From assembly GCF_900115015.1 (NCBI RefSeq), contig NZ_FOUZ01000005.1, forward strand, positions 124,001-188,000: a DNA stretch of 64,000 nucleotides, written 5' to 3'. Below are positions 25,990-34,915 of the stretch, one piece after another. The translations under genes and the position numbers were made by a program. Position 1 is the first letter of the stretch. Every line of letters begins with the position of its first letter. A model generated the notes under the pieces. That model was given only the letters and a program-made list of their open reading frames with translations. It did no database searches and had not been told where the DNA came from. The stretch comes from Algoriella xinjiangensis. GTDB lineage: Bacteria; Bacteroidota; Bacteroidia; Flavobacteriales; Weeksellaceae.

Positions 25990-27054
25990 TTGAAAACAAT
26001 TTTATTCATTTTACCCGACCTTAATCAAGGTGGAGCAGAGCGCGTAATTACAATTTTATGTAACGAATTGGATCGAACTAAGTTTTGTCCAAAATTAGTT
26101 TTGTTTAAAAAAGAGGGCTATTATTTGAATCATTTAAAAGATGATGTCGAAATAATTGAGTTAAATACTACGCGTATTCGTTATTCTATTTTTAAAATTG
26201 TTCCATTAATTAGAAAATTAAAACCAGCAATTGTTTTTACAGGTTGGGGCGAAATTTCTGCTTTTTTATCACCAATTATAGGTTTATTTCCGAAAACAAA
26301 ATTTATTACACGTGAAACTAATGTTGTTTCTGAACATGTAAAACGCAAAGAAATATTGTTTTTTTATAGATTTTACACCAACTTTCATCAAATTATTGCA
26401 CAAAGTGATGATATGAAAAATGATTTGGTTCAGAATTTTAAAATTAATCCATCAAAAATTGAAAAAATAAATAATCCAGTTGATTTCGAGTTAATTAATC
26501 GATTAAAAGAAGAAAATCTAAAACAAGATTATAACACGAACTATAAAAAAATTGTTGCAATTGGTAATTTGTCACCAAGAAAAGGTTTTGATTTATTGCT
26601 AAAAGTTTTTACTCATTTGAAAGGCGAACCAATTCAATTAACAATTTTAGGAGATGGAGCTTTTCGTGATGAACTTGCTAACCAAAAAGAAAAATTAGGT
26701 TTAACAAATGTCTCGTTTTTAGGTAAAGTAAATAATCCTTTTCCGTTTGTAAAACAGGCAGATTTGTTTATTCTTTCTTCTCGTTATGAGGGGTTTCCGA
26801 ATGTTTTATTAGAAGCTGGTGCTTGCGGAACATATAGTTTAGCAAATAATTGTCCAGGCGGAATTAATGAAATTATTCAAGAAAATATCAATGGAGAAAT
26901 TTATGATATTACTAATGATATAGGTTTTGCTGAGAAAATTAAATCTATTTTAAAAGAAAAACATCACGAAGAAAAAATTATAGAAAGTATACAATCACGT
27001 TTCAGTAAAAACGTTATTATAAAACAATACGAATCAATATTCGAAAAACTGTGA
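25990..27054 (+). CDS. Glycosyltransferase family 4 (TTG start)
   Basis: GT-B transferase of 354 residues: ILFILPDLNQGGAERVITIL, then IVAIGNLSPRKGFDLLLKV, LTILGDGAFRDELANQ and LFILSSRYEGFPNVLLEAGA. The only plausible start is TTG at 25990, immediately after the acetyltransferase stop; no ATG exists upstream of the conserved N-terminus. It overlaps the next gene by 4 bases (GTGA). The repeat-unit sugar it adds is unknown; an alpha-GlcNAc/GalNAc type is common for this subgroup. Confidence 0.88.
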   Translation: MKTILFILPDLNQGGAERVITILCNELDRTKFCPKLVLFKKEGYYLNHLKDDVEIIELNTTRIRYSIFKIVPLIRKLKPAIVFTGWGEISAFLSPIIGLFPKTKFITRETNVVSEHVKRKEILFFYRFYTNFHQIIAQSDDMKNDLVQNFKINPSKIEKINNPVDFELINRLKEENLKQDYNTNYKKIVAIGNLSPRKGFDLLLKVFTHLKGEPIQLTILGDGAFRDELANQKEKLGLTNVSFLGKVNNPFPFVKQADLFILSSRYEGFPNVLLEAGACGTYSLANNCPGGINEIIQENINGEIYDITNDIGFAEKIKSILKEKHHEEKIIESIQSRFSKNVIIKQYESIFEKL

Positions 27055-28040
27055 ATTATCAACCAAAAATATCTGTAATTGTACCTGTTTACAATACCGA
27101 AAAATATCTATCTAAGTGTTTAGATTCTATCTTGAATCAAACATTGAAAGAGATTGAGATAATTGTTGTAAATGATGGTTCGAAAGATAATTCGCAAGAA
27201 ATAATTGAGGAATATAAAGAAAAAGATTCCAGAATTATTTCCAAAATTAAATCTAATGGAGGTTTGAGCGATGCGCGAAATTGTGGTATAGAAAAGGTAA
27301 ATGGAGAATATTTAGCTTTTATAGATTCGGACGATTATATTGATCCTGTTATGTTGCAAACCATGCTTGATTTGGCAGAAAAGCATGAGTCAGAAATTGT
27401 AATGTGCGATTTGGTAAAGGTTGATGAAAATGGAAATGAATTTAGAGATTTGCCGCAATCGCCACAATTACCAGAGAAAATTATTTTGAAAGATGATTTT
27501 ACAATTTTTGGAGAAATGAGTTGCTTTGCGTGTAATAAAATTTTCAAAAAAAGTTTGTTTGAAAAGCATCAATTTAAAAAAGGAATTCATTTTGAAGACA
27601 TCGAATTGATACCGAAATTAGTGCTAGATTCTACTATAATTTCTAAAATTAATCAACCGTTTTACAAATATTTTGAGCGTCAAGATTCTATAACAAAAAC
27701 ACATACAGCAAAAGGTTTGGATATGTTTTTTGCGATAAATGAGGTTTCAGACTATTTTTATAAGAGTAATTACAATACATTTGCAACAGAATTAAAACGT
27801 TTCCAAATTATACAAGGTTATTATTCATACTTAGCCTATGTTGCTTTTGTAAAAGATAAGAATCTTAAACGTGAAATGTTAGATGCTTTGGATCTATTTT
27901 TAAGAAATAATCATTTAACTAAAAAAGCGATAAAGAATTACCAACGTTTTGATGAAAAGTATATAAATTCATTACCAATCAAAAAAAGAATTTTTTACCA
28001 ACTATCATTCATTAACCTAAAACTATTAAATAAATTCTAA
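27051..28040 (+). CDS. Glycosyltransferase family 2 (GTG start)
   Basis: GT-A transferase of 329 residues with the typical start ISVIVPVYNTEKYLSKCLDS, nucleotide-binding IIVVNDGSKDNS, GGLSDARNCGIE and the DxD in LAFIDSDDYID. The C-terminal portion (FEDIELIPKLVLDS, about 180-195) holds the usual acidic ED motif. The start codon is GTG inside the GTGA overlap with the preceding gene. The partner in the repeat-unit assembly is likely the neighbouring GT4. Confidence 0.9.
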   Translation: MNYQPKISVIVPVYNTEKYLSKCLDSILNQTLKEIEIIVVNDGSKDNSQEIIEEYKEKDSRIISKIKSNGGLSDARNCGIEKVNGEYLAFIDSDDYIDPVMLQTMLDLAEKHESEIVMCDLVKVDENGNEFRDLPQSPQLPEKIILKDDFTIFGEMSCFACNKIFKKSLFEKHQFKKGIHFEDIELIPKLVLDSTIISKINQPFYKYFERQDSITKTHTAKGLDMFFAINEVSDYFYKSNYNTFATELKRFQIIQGYYSYLAYVAFVKDKNLKREMLDALDLFLRNNHLTKKAIKNYQRFDEKYINSLPIKKRIFYQLSFINLKLLNKF

Positions 28041-28046
28041 TCAGAA

Positions 28047-29162
28047 GTGAGTTTAATCTATCTTTTCATATTTGCCTTTCTTGGAGTTGCTTCTTTTATT
28101 GAATATTCAAAAAAAGAAGTTAGTAAGCAATGGTATATTGTAATTGTTGTTATAATGGCTTTAACAGCTGGTTTGGGATATGCTTTAAGTCCAGATTGGG
28201 CTGCTTACTTTGATACATTTAATCTTTTAGGGACAATAAATTGGTCTGACCTTGATCGTTTTGCTTATATGGCTGGAATGGAGAAAGGTTATTTATCTCT
28301 GAATAAAATTTTAGTTGATTATGGTTTTGATTTTGGGATGGTTACACTTGTTGTAGCATCTATTTCTCTTGCCTTAAAAACATCTACTTTTTATAAATAT
28401 GGAGGTCTACCATTTTTAGTTTTATTTATATATGCAATGCCTAATTTTATGTTCGAAGAACATGTCCATATTAGACAAGGGATTGCAAGTGGATTTGCTT
28501 TATATTCAGTCAGATATATTATTGATCGTAAATTAATTAAGTTTTTGATTTGCTTATTTATTGGTTATCAGTTACATGAATCAATAATTGTATTTGTTTT
28601 AGCATACTGGATTGCTCCCATGAAATTTGATGAAAAATTTATTGGTTGGTTAGTAGTATTTTCAATTGTAGGTTTTTATACAGGATTGAACTCTGTTATA
28701 GAGGTGCTTATGGATTATATGCCAATTGGTCAAGATAAGTTTGAGAGTTATCAGAGTCAATTATATGATAATTCTGGTATTGCAATTGGAGATTTCATTA
28801 AAATTATCTCCATTTTATCCATTATAGTTTATAATAAATATGCTGTACATGATAAATTATATTGCTATTTTAGAAATCTTTTTGTTTTTGGAGTATTGTT
28901 GTATTTCTTTTTAGGAAAAGGAATTTTTGGAGTAAGATTACCTGGTTTTTACTTAGTTTTCTTAGGCTTAACGGTAGGACGATTAATATACGTTTTTAAT
29001 GGAGATGCTTTTAAACGCAATTTTGTGTATATGAGTTTTGTTTCTTATACGGTTTTTCTTATTTTTTGGTTTCAAGTGAAACAAGGACATAAATCTAATT
29101 TTGCAAATTATAGCACTATTTTTAATAAAGAAGCTATTTACGGATTATGGAGATGGAATTAG
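28047..29162 (+). CDS. EpsG-family membrane protein, likely Wzy-type polysaccharide polymerase
   Basis: Polytopic membrane protein of 371 residues with about ten hydrophobic helices. It carries the EpsG-like features YALSPDWAAYFDTFNLL in an early loop, EKGYLSLNKIL and HVHIRQGIASGFALYSVRY around helix 4-5. Such proteins polymerise undecaprenyl-linked repeat units in the periplasm. The start is GTG with no good alternative. The next gene overlaps by 16 bases. No flippase (Wzx) is adjacent. Confidence 0.8.
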   Translation: MSLIYLFIFAFLGVASFIEYSKKEVSKQWYIVIVVIMALTAGLGYALSPDWAAYFDTFNLLGTINWSDLDRFAYMAGMEKGYLSLNKILVDYGFDFGMVTLVVASISLALKTSTFYKYGGLPFLVLFIYAMPNFMFEEHVHIRQGIASGFALYSVRYIIDRKLIKFLICLFIGYQLHESIIVFVLAYWIAPMKFDEKFIGWLVVFSIVGFYTGLNSVIEVLMDYMPIGQDKFESYQSQLYDNSGIAIGDFIKIISILSIIVYNKYAVHDKLYCYFRNLFVFGVLLYFFLGKGIFGVRLPGFYLVFLGLTVGRLIYVFNGDAFKRNFVYMSFVSYTVFLIFWFQVKQGHKSNFANYSTIFNKEAIYGLWRWN

Positions 29163-29899
29163 TTTCGATTATAACACCTTGCTATAATTCAGAAAATTAT
29201 ATAGCGGAAACTTATCAATCAATCAAAGCTCAAAGTTATCCAAATTGGGAATGGATAATTGTAGATGACTGTTCTAGTGATAAATCTGCAGATATTATTA
29301 GGTCATTTCAAGATAATCGTATAAAATTATTTGTTGAACCAATAAATAAAGGAGCTGCCAATGCACGTAATAAAGCATTATCACTAAGTAAAGGAAAGTA
29401 TATTACATTTATAGATAGTGATGATTTATGGTTGCCAAGCTTTTTAGAAACAACAATAAAATATTTAAAAGATAATAACGAAGAACTAGTTTATACAAGT
29501 TATAAAAGAGTAAATGAAGTATTAGAACCTCTTTTATCAGATTTTATAGCAATTGATAACATAAACCGTAACCGAATATTGTATAACTGCCCAATACCAA
29601 TGTTGACATCAGTTTATGATTCGACAAGAATAGGTAAAGTATCTTTTCCTGATGCCGAGTTAAGAGAAGATCATGCGATGTGGATAGATTTATTAGCCAA
29701 AGTAAAATATGCAAGGGCAATAAAGGAATCTTTAGCAATCTATAGAATAAGAGAAGAATCGGTATCACGAAATAAATTGAATATTGCAATAAAACAATAT
29801 GAAGTGTATAGAAAGTATTTGAAAATGAATTTATTTACGTCATCATATTATACTTTTTTTTGGGCATTAAATGGATTAAAAAAATATGGAAAACTTTAA
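29147..29899 (+). CDS. Glycosyltransferase family 2 (WcaA-like)
   Basis: GT-A transferase of 250 residues: VSIITPCYNSENYIAETYQS, WIIVDDCSSDKS, NKGAANARNKAL and the metal motif ITFIDSDDLWLP. The ending REDHAMWIDLLAKVK with RIREESVSRN is the usual GT2 C-terminal catalytic region of this subgroup. The start used overlaps the polymerase gene by 16 bases; a second ATG at 29153 is equally possible. It overlaps the WecA-like gene by 14 bases. Confidence 0.9.
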   Translation: MEMELVSIITPCYNSENYIAETYQSIKAQSYPNWEWIIVDDCSSDKSADIIRSFQDNRIKLFVEPINKGAANARNKALSLSKGKYITFIDSDDLWLPSFLETTIKYLKDNNEELVYTSYKRVNEVLEPLLSDFIAIDNINRNRILYNCPIPMLTSVYDSTRIGKVSFPDAELREDHAMWIDLLAKVKYARAIKESLAIYRIREESVSRNKLNIAIKQYEVYRKYLKMNLFTSSYYTFFWALNGLKKYGKL

Positions 29900-30989
29900 A
29901 ATATTAGATTATCTCTATAGTTTAGATATCTCTCCAATATATCTAAATACTTTTGGAGCATATTTTGTTGGATTAATACTAACCTTAATCTCTATACCTA
30001 AAATAATTAGAATATCTTATAAAAAACAATTGATGGATGTTCCTGGAGAAAGGAGTTCGCATGTTAGTAAAGTACCTACTCTAGGAGGTGTAGCTTTGTT
30101 TTTTGGGATAGTAGTTTCAACATCCATCTTTGCAACAGATTTAGGTGTTAATTATTCTTTTTTCTTATCAGCAATTACCATTCTTTTTTTTATAGGGTTA
30201 ATGGATGATTTATTAGTTGTAGCACCAGACAAAAAATTATACGGTCAAATAATAAGCACAACACTCATCATATTTGGTTCAGGAATTATGATTAACTCTT
30301 TCTCAGGACTTTTTGGTATATATCAAATTCCATATTGGTTAGGTGTAGTTTTAACATTGTTTGTATTTATAGTTTTAATAAATGCTTATAATTTGATAGA
30401 TGGAATAGATGGTTTAGCATCTGGCGTAGGTATTGTAATCAGTCTTTGTTTTGTTTTTATTTTTTATAGAATATTTGATTATAGCATAGGTATTTTAGCT
30501 GTTAGTACAATTGCCGTGTTATTAGGTTTTGTTCGATATAATCTTTCTAATAAATTTAAAATATTCATGGGAGATACAGGATCCATGGTAATTGGGTTTA
30601 TTCTAACTTTTATGGCTGTACGTTTTTTATATGTAAGTGAGAATTCTAATTTAGGCTTAAAAACAGGACCAGTTTTATTACTTTTTATTTTTGTGATTCC
30701 AATTTTAGACACAATCACCGTTTTTACAATTCGTATTCTAAAAGGTAAACACCCACTAAAACCAGATAAAAATCATTTACATCATCAAGTTCTAAAACTT
30801 GGATTTAATCATATTCAAACCTCAATATTTTTAATATTGATTAATATAATCTTTGTTATAGTCGCCTATTATTTTAGAAATATAGAAATTAATAAACTAT
30901 TTTTGATATTTGTCATTTTATCATTTAGTTTTGTATTTTCGCTTAGATATATTGTCAATAAGAAACTTAAAAATAAAATACTATTATAA
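29886..30989 (+). CDS. WecA/MraY-like polyprenyl-phosphate sugar-1-phosphate transferase
   Basis: Membrane glycosyl-1-phosphate transferase of 367 residues with about ten helices. Hallmarks are PTLGGVALFFGI, the catalytic acidic pair in GLMDDLLV, NLIDGIDGLASG, FMGDTGSMVIGF and the cytoplasmic His motif PLKPDKNHLHHQVLKLG. The enzyme would start a glycan by moving a HexNAc-1-P from UDP-sugar to undecaprenyl phosphate. Six bases separate it from the Wza gene. A second initiating enzyme of another family is at 34285. Confidence 0.92.
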   Translation: MENFKILDYLYSLDISPIYLNTFGAYFVGLILTLISIPKIIRISYKKQLMDVPGERSSHVSKVPTLGGVALFFGIVVSTSIFATDLGVNYSFFLSAITILFFIGLMDDLLVVAPDKKLYGQIISTTLIIFGSGIMINSFSGLFGIYQIPYWLGVVLTLFVFIVLINAYNLIDGIDGLASGVGIVISLCFVFIFYRIFDYSIGILAVSTIAVLLGFVRYNLSNKFKIFMGDTGSMVIGFILTFMAVRFLYVSENSNLGLKTGPVLLLFIFVIPILDTITVFTIRILKGKHPLKPDKNHLHHQVLKLGFNHIQTSIFLILINIIFVIVAYYFRNIEINKLFLIFVILSFSFVFSLRYIVNKKLKNKILL

Positions 30990-30995
30990 AAAAAT

Positions 30996-31784
30996 ATGCT
31001 TTACTTAAAATCAACTTTAACCAAAACTTTATTTCTTTTAATAATCTTGAATTTATTTTCATGTATTTCCCTAAAAGATGTACAACTTATTCAGCCTGAT
31101 CAAAATCTAAAATTAGATAGTAAAGGAAAAATTGCATTTACAAAGCCAGAATACCGTATTCAAAAAGACGACCAGATTCTGATTAATGTATCTTCTGTTG
31201 CAGGAGGATCTATGGGAATTTTAAGCGATTTTATTTCTGGAGGTAATAATACGCAAGGAGGAAATGGCGTATATGTACGCGAAGACGGAAATATAGAATT
31301 ACCACGTATCGGAAAAATAAAACTGGAAGGTCTTACATTAGAAGAAGCAAGAAAGACAGTTCAAGCCGAATTTTATAAAATATATGACGAAAAAGGAACA
31401 TATATAGACGTAAATATTGCAGGAATAGAATATACAATTGTAGGTGAAGCAAATCAAGGTGTATTTCGCGCACAAAAGAAAAATATCACTTTATTAGATG
31501 CCTTTGCACAATCAGGGTCAAATAATAATATTTACGCAGATTTAAAAAATGTAAGAATTATTAGAACTGATGTGGACGGAACAAGACAAGTTTATGTAGA
31601 TTTAACAAAAGAATCAATCATGAATTCTGAGTATTATTGGATACAAAACAATGATATTATAGTTGTTAATCCTCGTAAAGAGAAGGTTTGGGGTGTTGGT
31701 TTAAATCCTTTAACAGTAGTAACAACTGTTATGGGAGCAATTGCTACAATTTTAGGTGTATACTTATTCTTTGATAATATTTAA
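30996..31784 (+). CDS. Wza-like polysaccharide export lipoprotein
   Basis: Outer-membrane polysaccharide export protein of 262 residues. The signal peptide ends in LNLFSC with lipidated Cys23. A Poly_export domain (about 50-135: YRIQKDDQILINVSS, NIELPRIGKIKLEGLTLEEA) is followed by a SLBB-type domain (about 145-220: YTIVGEANQGVFRAQKKNIT, LLDAFAQSG). A hydrophobic segment near the C-terminus (about 236-258) is typical of Bacteroidota members. It precedes the Wzc gene by 2 bases, the usual pairing of export channel and co-polymerase. Confidence 0.92.
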   Translation: MLYLKSTLTKTLFLLIILNLFSCISLKDVQLIQPDQNLKLDSKGKIAFTKPEYRIQKDDQILINVSSVAGGSMGILSDFISGGNNTQGGNGVYVREDGNIELPRIGKIKLEGLTLEEARKTVQAEFYKIYDEKGTYIDVNIAGIEYTIVGEANQGVFRAQKKNITLLDAFAQSGSNNNIYADLKNVRIIRTDVDGTRQVYVDLTKESIMNSEYYWIQNNDIIVVNPRKEKVWGVGLNPLTVVTTVMGAIATILGVYLFFDNI

Positions 31785-31786
31785 TA

Positions 31787-34279
31787 ATGACGAACAATAA
31801 TATAGAACAAAAAAATAAGAAGCGTCAATCGGATTTTATTGATATAGAAAGGCTGATACCTCGTATTTTGAATGCGTGGCCATTATACATAATATCTATG
31901 TTAATTGCATTATCTGTTGCTTTTTATTTAAATAATTGGAAATTAAACAAAATATATTCGGCAAACACAACATTCAAAATAAAAGAAAATAGTGGGTCTA
32001 ATAACAATTTAGCTTCTAATTCGATTAATTTTATTTGGGGAGGAAATGCAAATAAAATAGACGGTTTATCATATACTTTAACTTCGCGTATACACAACGA
32101 GAAAGTTGTTAAAAAAGTAGAGTCTTATATTTATTATTTTGAAGAAGGAAAGATAAAAAAATCGAATATTTATAAACTTGATGCACCTTTTCAGGTTCAT
32201 ATAGACACCCTTCATACACAAATTGCAAACGTAGAAGTTTCAGTAGAAGCGAAAGATAATAATTCATTTTATTTAAAAGTTGAAAATAATTCAGGAAATT
32301 TATACAATTTTTCTAAAGATAGTCTGATAAAACCTGCTCAATTAAACTTACCTAAAGTTGGTTATTATAATCAATGGATTATTGGTAAAGATTTTAAATT
32401 GATGTTGAAAAAATCTAATAATCAATCTTCTGGAAGTAAATACTCATTCAAATTAGTTACTATAAAAGATGCTACACAAAGAGCTATTCAAAATTTTTCA
32501 GTAGCTAATCCATCAAAAATAGCAAGTATTATATCTGTTTCTAAAAATGCAGAAAGTTTAAATGAAGCAGTTGATTTATTAAATAACTCAATTAGTGTAT
32601 TAATAGAAAACGAACTTGCAGAACGTAATTTATCAGCCTATCAAACAAGAAAATACCTAAAAGATAGAATAACAACTATTAAAGTTAAACTAGATAGTGC
32701 AACAGATAATTTACAAGAACTTCAGAAAAAATCTGGTATATATAATTTTGATACCAAAAAAGGTGAATTAATTGGTAAGTTAACATCATTAGATAAGGAG
32801 CGAATAGAAATTGAAGAAAGAATAGCCGCTTTACATCGTTTAATGCCAAAAAAATCGAGTAGTGTAGATAATCTTATTGCGCTGAATATTGCAGGATTAG
32901 AAGTTTCTTATTATATGTCGAATGTAGATAAGTTAGATAATCTAGAGATTCGTAAACAAGAAATGTTGAAGGTTTACAAGTCAAATACAGACGAAATTAG
33001 AGAAATTGATAGACAAATAGGAAAAACACGAAACGATATATCAAATGTTGTAAACGCACATTTACAAAAATTAAGTACAGATTTATCACAAGTCAATGCA
33101 AAATTAGCAGAATCTGAATTTGAAGCAAAAGATTTACCTTTTCAAGAGATAGAATTTGTTGAGGCAAATAGAGGATTTGAACTTAACAGTACATTGTATT
33201 CTAATTTAATCAATCAGTTAAATACAACCGATTTATCATTAGCTTCTATTGTATCTGATATCTCAATTATTGATCCTGCTAAAAATCAAGGACAAGGTTT
33301 TATTTATCCAAATCCACAAAGAAATTACTTAATTGCTTTAGCAATTGGTTTATTGATTCCTTTGGTTTATGTGGTAATTAAAGAATTATTAGACTTTAAA
33401 GTTCGTGTACTAAAAGATATTACATCGCGTACAGGTATTCCAATTATTGGTTTAGTTGGTCCTTTGGGAGATAATTCGCCGTTGGTGATTATTAATAATC
33501 CAAAATCTGGAATTTCAGAATCGTTTAGATCGATACGTTCTAATTTAAAATTTATTTACAAGGATCCGGCGCTCAATCAGTTTAATAAAACAATCTTAGT
33601 AACTTCATTTATTGGTGGAGAAGGTAAAACATTCAATGCCATGAACATTGCGAGTTCATTGGGATCAATGGATAAAAAGACTGTTTTGATTGGTTTAGAT
33701 TTAAGAAAGCCAAAGATTTTTGATGATTTTAATATCAATAATAAAATTGGTGTTACAGATTTTGTTGCAGGCGATTTAGAATTAGATCGTATCGTACAAC
33801 ATACTATTTTACCTAATTTAGATATTATTACAGCTGGTCCAATTCCTCCAATTCCTCCAAATCCATCAGAATTAATTCTGAGTAAACGTATGGAGCAAAT
33901 GTTTGCTGAATTAAAAGATAAATATGAATATATTATTATCGATTCGCCACCAATTGGTCTTGTTACAGATTCGTATGATTTGATGCGTTATGCAGATTGT
34001 ACACTATATGTAACACGTTATAACTATTCGGAGAAAAACTTTATCACAGCTATTTCTAATAAATACGATGAAGGCGAAGTGTCTAACGTAGGTATTGTAT
34101 TCAATGATTTCCAAATCAAAACTGGTTACGGTTATGGCTACGGATATGGTTACGGATATGGTTACGGCTACGGATATGGTTATGGCTACGGTTATTTTGC
34201 TGGAGACGAAAATTTTGATAATTCGTTTATTGGTAAAATGAAACGTTTGGCACAAAGAATTAAAAGTAAATTCTTTTAA
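31787..34279 (+). CDS. wzc: Wzc-like polysaccharide co-polymerase and tyrosine autokinase
   Basis: Inner-membrane protein of 830 residues that controls polymerisation and export. It has a cytoplasmic N-terminus and first TM (about 25-45), a Wzz periplasmic domain with long coiled-coil region (about 280-470), a second TM (about 505-525) and a C-terminal BY-kinase domain (about 570-760). The kinase has Walker A GGEGKT near 611-616, Walker A' LIGLDLRKPKIF and Walker B YIIIDSPPIG. The Tyr tail is unusual: twelve consecutive Gly-Tyr pairs at 780-803, followed by a basic end. The tail is the likely site of autophosphorylation. Confidence 0.93.
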   Translation: MTNNNIEQKNKKRQSDFIDIERLIPRILNAWPLYIISMLIALSVAFYLNNWKLNKIYSANTTFKIKENSGSNNNLASNSINFIWGGNANKIDGLSYTLTSRIHNEKVVKKVESYIYYFEEGKIKKSNIYKLDAPFQVHIDTLHTQIANVEVSVEAKDNNSFYLKVENNSGNLYNFSKDSLIKPAQLNLPKVGYYNQWIIGKDFKLMLKKSNNQSSGSKYSFKLVTIKDATQRAIQNFSVANPSKIASIISVSKNAESLNEAVDLLNNSISVLIENELAERNLSAYQTRKYLKDRITTIKVKLDSATDNLQELQKKSGIYNFDTKKGELIGKLTSLDKERIEIEERIAALHRLMPKKSSSVDNLIALNIAGLEVSYYMSNVDKLDNLEIRKQEMLKVYKSNTDEIREIDRQIGKTRNDISNVVNAHLQKLSTDLSQVNAKLAESEFEAKDLPFQEIEFVEANRGFELNSTLYSNLINQLNTTDLSLASIVSDISIIDPAKNQGQGFIYPNPQRNYLIALAIGLLIPLVYVVIKELLDFKVRVLKDITSRTGIPIIGLVGPLGDNSPLVIINNPKSGISESFRSIRSNLKFIYKDPALNQFNKTILVTSFIGGEGKTFNAMNIASSLGSMDKKTVLIGLDLRKPKIFDDFNINNKIGVTDFVAGDLELDRIVQHTILPNLDIITAGPIPPIPPNPSELILSKRMEQMFAELKDKYEYIIIDSPPIGLVTDSYDLMRYADCTLYVTRYNYSEKNFITAISNKYDEGEVSNVGIVFNDFQIKTGYGYGYGYGYGYGYGYGYGYGYGYFAGDENFDNSFIGKMKRLAQRIKSKFF
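34124..34195 (+). repeat. Hexanucleotide Gly-Tyr coding repeat in the Wzc tail
   Basis: Twelve in-frame copies of GG(T/C/A)TA(T/C), each coding Gly-Tyr, with synonymous differences between copies. An imperfect microsatellite that could vary in copy number without shifting the frame. Confidence 0.95.
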
Positions 34280-34284
34280 TTAAA

Positions 34285-34860
34285 ATGTTAATAAAGAATC
34301 TTTTTGATTATATACTTGCATTAATCCTACTAATTTTTTTAGTGGGATTAATCATTTTATTAATTATCATAAGTTCTATTAATACCAACCAATTCGGACT
34401 TTTTACACAAAATAGAGTAGGGAAAAACGGACGAATTTTTAAGATTTATAAAATCCGATCTATGAAAGGTTTTTCTACTTCTAGCGTCACAACCAAAGAA
34501 CACAATATTACTGAATTCGGACAATTTTTAAGAGATTATAAATTAGATGAATTACCCCAACTTTTTAATATTCTAAAAGGAGAAATGAGCTTTGTAGGTC
34601 CACGACCTGATGTTGTTGGTTATGCTGATAAATTAGTAGACGAAGACCGAATAATATTAAATGTAAAACCTGGAATTACTGGTCCAGCTCAGTTAAAATA
34701 CAGAAATGAAGACGAAATTTTAGCACAAGTTGAAAATCCAATCAAATACAATGACGAAGTTTTATGGACAGATAAAGTAAAAATCAATGTTGATTATGTA
34801 AAGAATTGGAGTTTTATAAAAGATTTAAATTATATTATTAAAACAGTTTATACAAAATAA
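34285..34860 (+). CDS. Bacterial sugar transferase (WbaP/PglC-like initiating phosphoglycosyltransferase)
   Basis: Monotopic phosphoglycosyltransferase of 191 residues. An N-terminal membrane helix (about 8-30) is followed by the catalytic domain with FTQNRVGKNGRIFKIYKIRSM, FLRDYKLDELPQLFNILKG (Asp-Glu pair as nucleophile site) and MSFVGPRPDV. It would transfer a sugar-1-phosphate to undecaprenyl phosphate. It is the last gene of the operon, after Wzc, and is followed by a strong terminator. The length fits PglC-type enzymes without the N-terminal WbaP domain. Confidence 0.93.
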   Translation: MLIKNLFDYILALILLIFLVGLIILLIIISSINTNQFGLFTQNRVGKNGRIFKIYKIRSMKGFSTSSVTTKEHNITEFGQFLRDYKLDELPQLFNILKGEMSFVGPRPDVVGYADKLVDEDRIILNVKPGITGPAQLKYRNEDEILAQVENPIKYNDEVLWTDKVKINVDYVKNWSFIKDLNYIIKTVYTK

Positions 34861-34895
34861 AAAATCGGTCATCTATTTTTAGATGACCGATTTTC
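34860..34895. terminator. Bidirectional intrinsic terminator at the end of the polysaccharide locus
   Basis: Perfect stem AAAATCGGTCATCTA / TAGATGACCGATTTT with a 4-base loop, between convergent sugar transferase and carboxylase genes. Confidence 0.93.
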
Positions 34896-34915
34896 TTATT
34901 GTATAATTTATTCTT

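Noticed and set aside
34124-34195. Repeat array considered as CRISPR or regulatory iterons
   Set aside because: Repeats are 6 bases with no spacers and encode a uniform Gly-Tyr tail in frame.
34004-34255. Minus-strand frame with Val-Thr-Ile repeats opposite the Wzc tail
   Set aside because: It is only the reverse reading of the Gly-Tyr codon repeat.
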